In this document: one piece after another, positions 47,854-47,952 of the stretch
Position numbering within the stretch: position 1 is the stretch's first letter
How the letters are laid out: every line of letters starts with the position of its first letter
Assembly (NCBI RefSeq): GCF_000341185.1
Contig: NZ_ANBH01000059.1
Span: 14,468 to 62,419 of the forward strand
Reading direction: 5' to 3'
Length of the DNA stretch: 47,952 nt
DNA from: Nocardiopsis chromatogenes YIM 90109
Lineage (GTDB): Bacteria > Actinomycetota > Actinomycetes > Streptosporangiales > Streptosporangiaceae
Notes under the pieces: model-generated
The model's database searches: none
Seen by the model: only the letters and a program-made list of their open reading frames with translations
What the model was told of the DNA's origin: nothing
Translations under genes and position numbers: made by a program

Positions 47854-47952
47854 GTGCGCGTGGGGACCCCTTCGCGCCGCCCCGGTTCGCGCCGGCCCGG
47901 CCTGCCGCCCCTGCCCGCGGTGCTGTGCGCGCTGGCGGCCGCCCTCCCGGCG
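47854..47952 (+). CDS. Start of an iron-chelate/B12-type ABC permease (BtuC-like)
   Basis: Only 33 codons are in the window, from GTG 47854, four bases after the btuF stop. The visible sequence is Arg/Pro-rich and then enters a hydrophobic helix (AVLCALAAALPA), as at the start of FecCD/BtuC permeases. Position after a riboswitch-controlled binding protein makes a B12 permease likely. The identification rests mainly on context. Confidence 0.55.
   Translation, partial: MRVGTPSRRPGSRRPGLPPLPAVLCALAAALPA

Noticed and set aside
1-47952. CRISPR arrays, rRNA genes and insertion sequences
   Set aside because: I saw no regularly spaced repeats, rRNA-like conserved segments or transposase motifs. The only mobile element trace is the integrase relic.

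Overview
This window is very GC-rich, with codons strongly biased to G or C at the third position, many GTG starts and several probable leaderless promoters. Gene content (Dcd of the dUMP-forming type, CseB/CseC-like two-component genes, MmyB-type XRE regulator, encapsulin with DyP peroxidase, two-domain terpene synthase) points to a mycelial actinobacterium. Nocardiopsaceae or another Streptosporangiales lineage is my best guess, but it is inferred from protein style only.

Layout. (1) 0-5.6 kb: the start of an amidase with a small partner protein behind two tandem palindromes, then a glycine betaine/proline ABC importer operon on the minus strand, a rhomboid protease and dCTP deaminase. (2) 5.6-11.3 kb: a decayed accessory region. 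A tRNA-Gly(CCC) is followed by a frameshifted tyrosine integrase, a NUDIX fragment, a three-gene ABC exporter, a fragment of a MerR gene and a C-terminally short P-loop ATPase. (3) 11.3-15.1 kb: two MerR modules. One is divergent from a penicillin-binding-type serine hydrolase, the other from an organomercurial lyase (MerB) fused to a thioredoxin-like domain. (4) 15.2-25.6 kb: envelope and regulatory genes, comprising two membrane proteins, an SGNH lipoprotein, a response regulator/kinase/GerMN-lipoprotein operon, an acyltransferase, and two enzyme/regulator divergent pairs (aldo/keto reductase with MmyB-type regulator; SDR with LysR). (5) 25.6-30.1 kb: a conflict cluster with an AbiL-like ATPase/RloB pair and a toxin/immunity pair whose toxin carries a Flp/TadE-type prepilin signal. 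(6) 30.1-34.5 kb: a divergent two-domain terpene synthase, then encapsulin and its DyP peroxidase cargo. (7) 34.7-39.3 kb: an OmpA-domain lipoprotein, a small lipoprotein, an APH-fold phosphotransferase and an RsbW-like kinase. (8) 39.4-46.3 kb: nucleoside and ribose salvage (GntR, deoC, rbsK, divergent nucleoside hydrolase), nadE, a glycolipid-binding-fold protein and the sodium/proline symporter putP. (9) 46.5 kb to the end: a cobalamin riboswitch, a BtuF-like binding protein and the start of its permease.

How the genes work together. The osmolyte ABC importer and PutP both serve compatible-solute uptake. Nucleoside hydrolase, ribokinase and deoxyribose-phosphate aldolase form a salvage route from nucleosides to central metabolism under one GntR regulator. 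The encapsulin pair makes a peroxidase-loaded protein compartment. The strongest candidate for something undescribed is the toxin at 28255-29550. It joins a Flp/TadE-style prepilin signal, an acidic spacer, a pretoxin-like segment and a small RNase-like C-terminal domain, with an overlapping alpha-helical immunity gene, next to an abortive-infection-type ATPase/nuclease pair.
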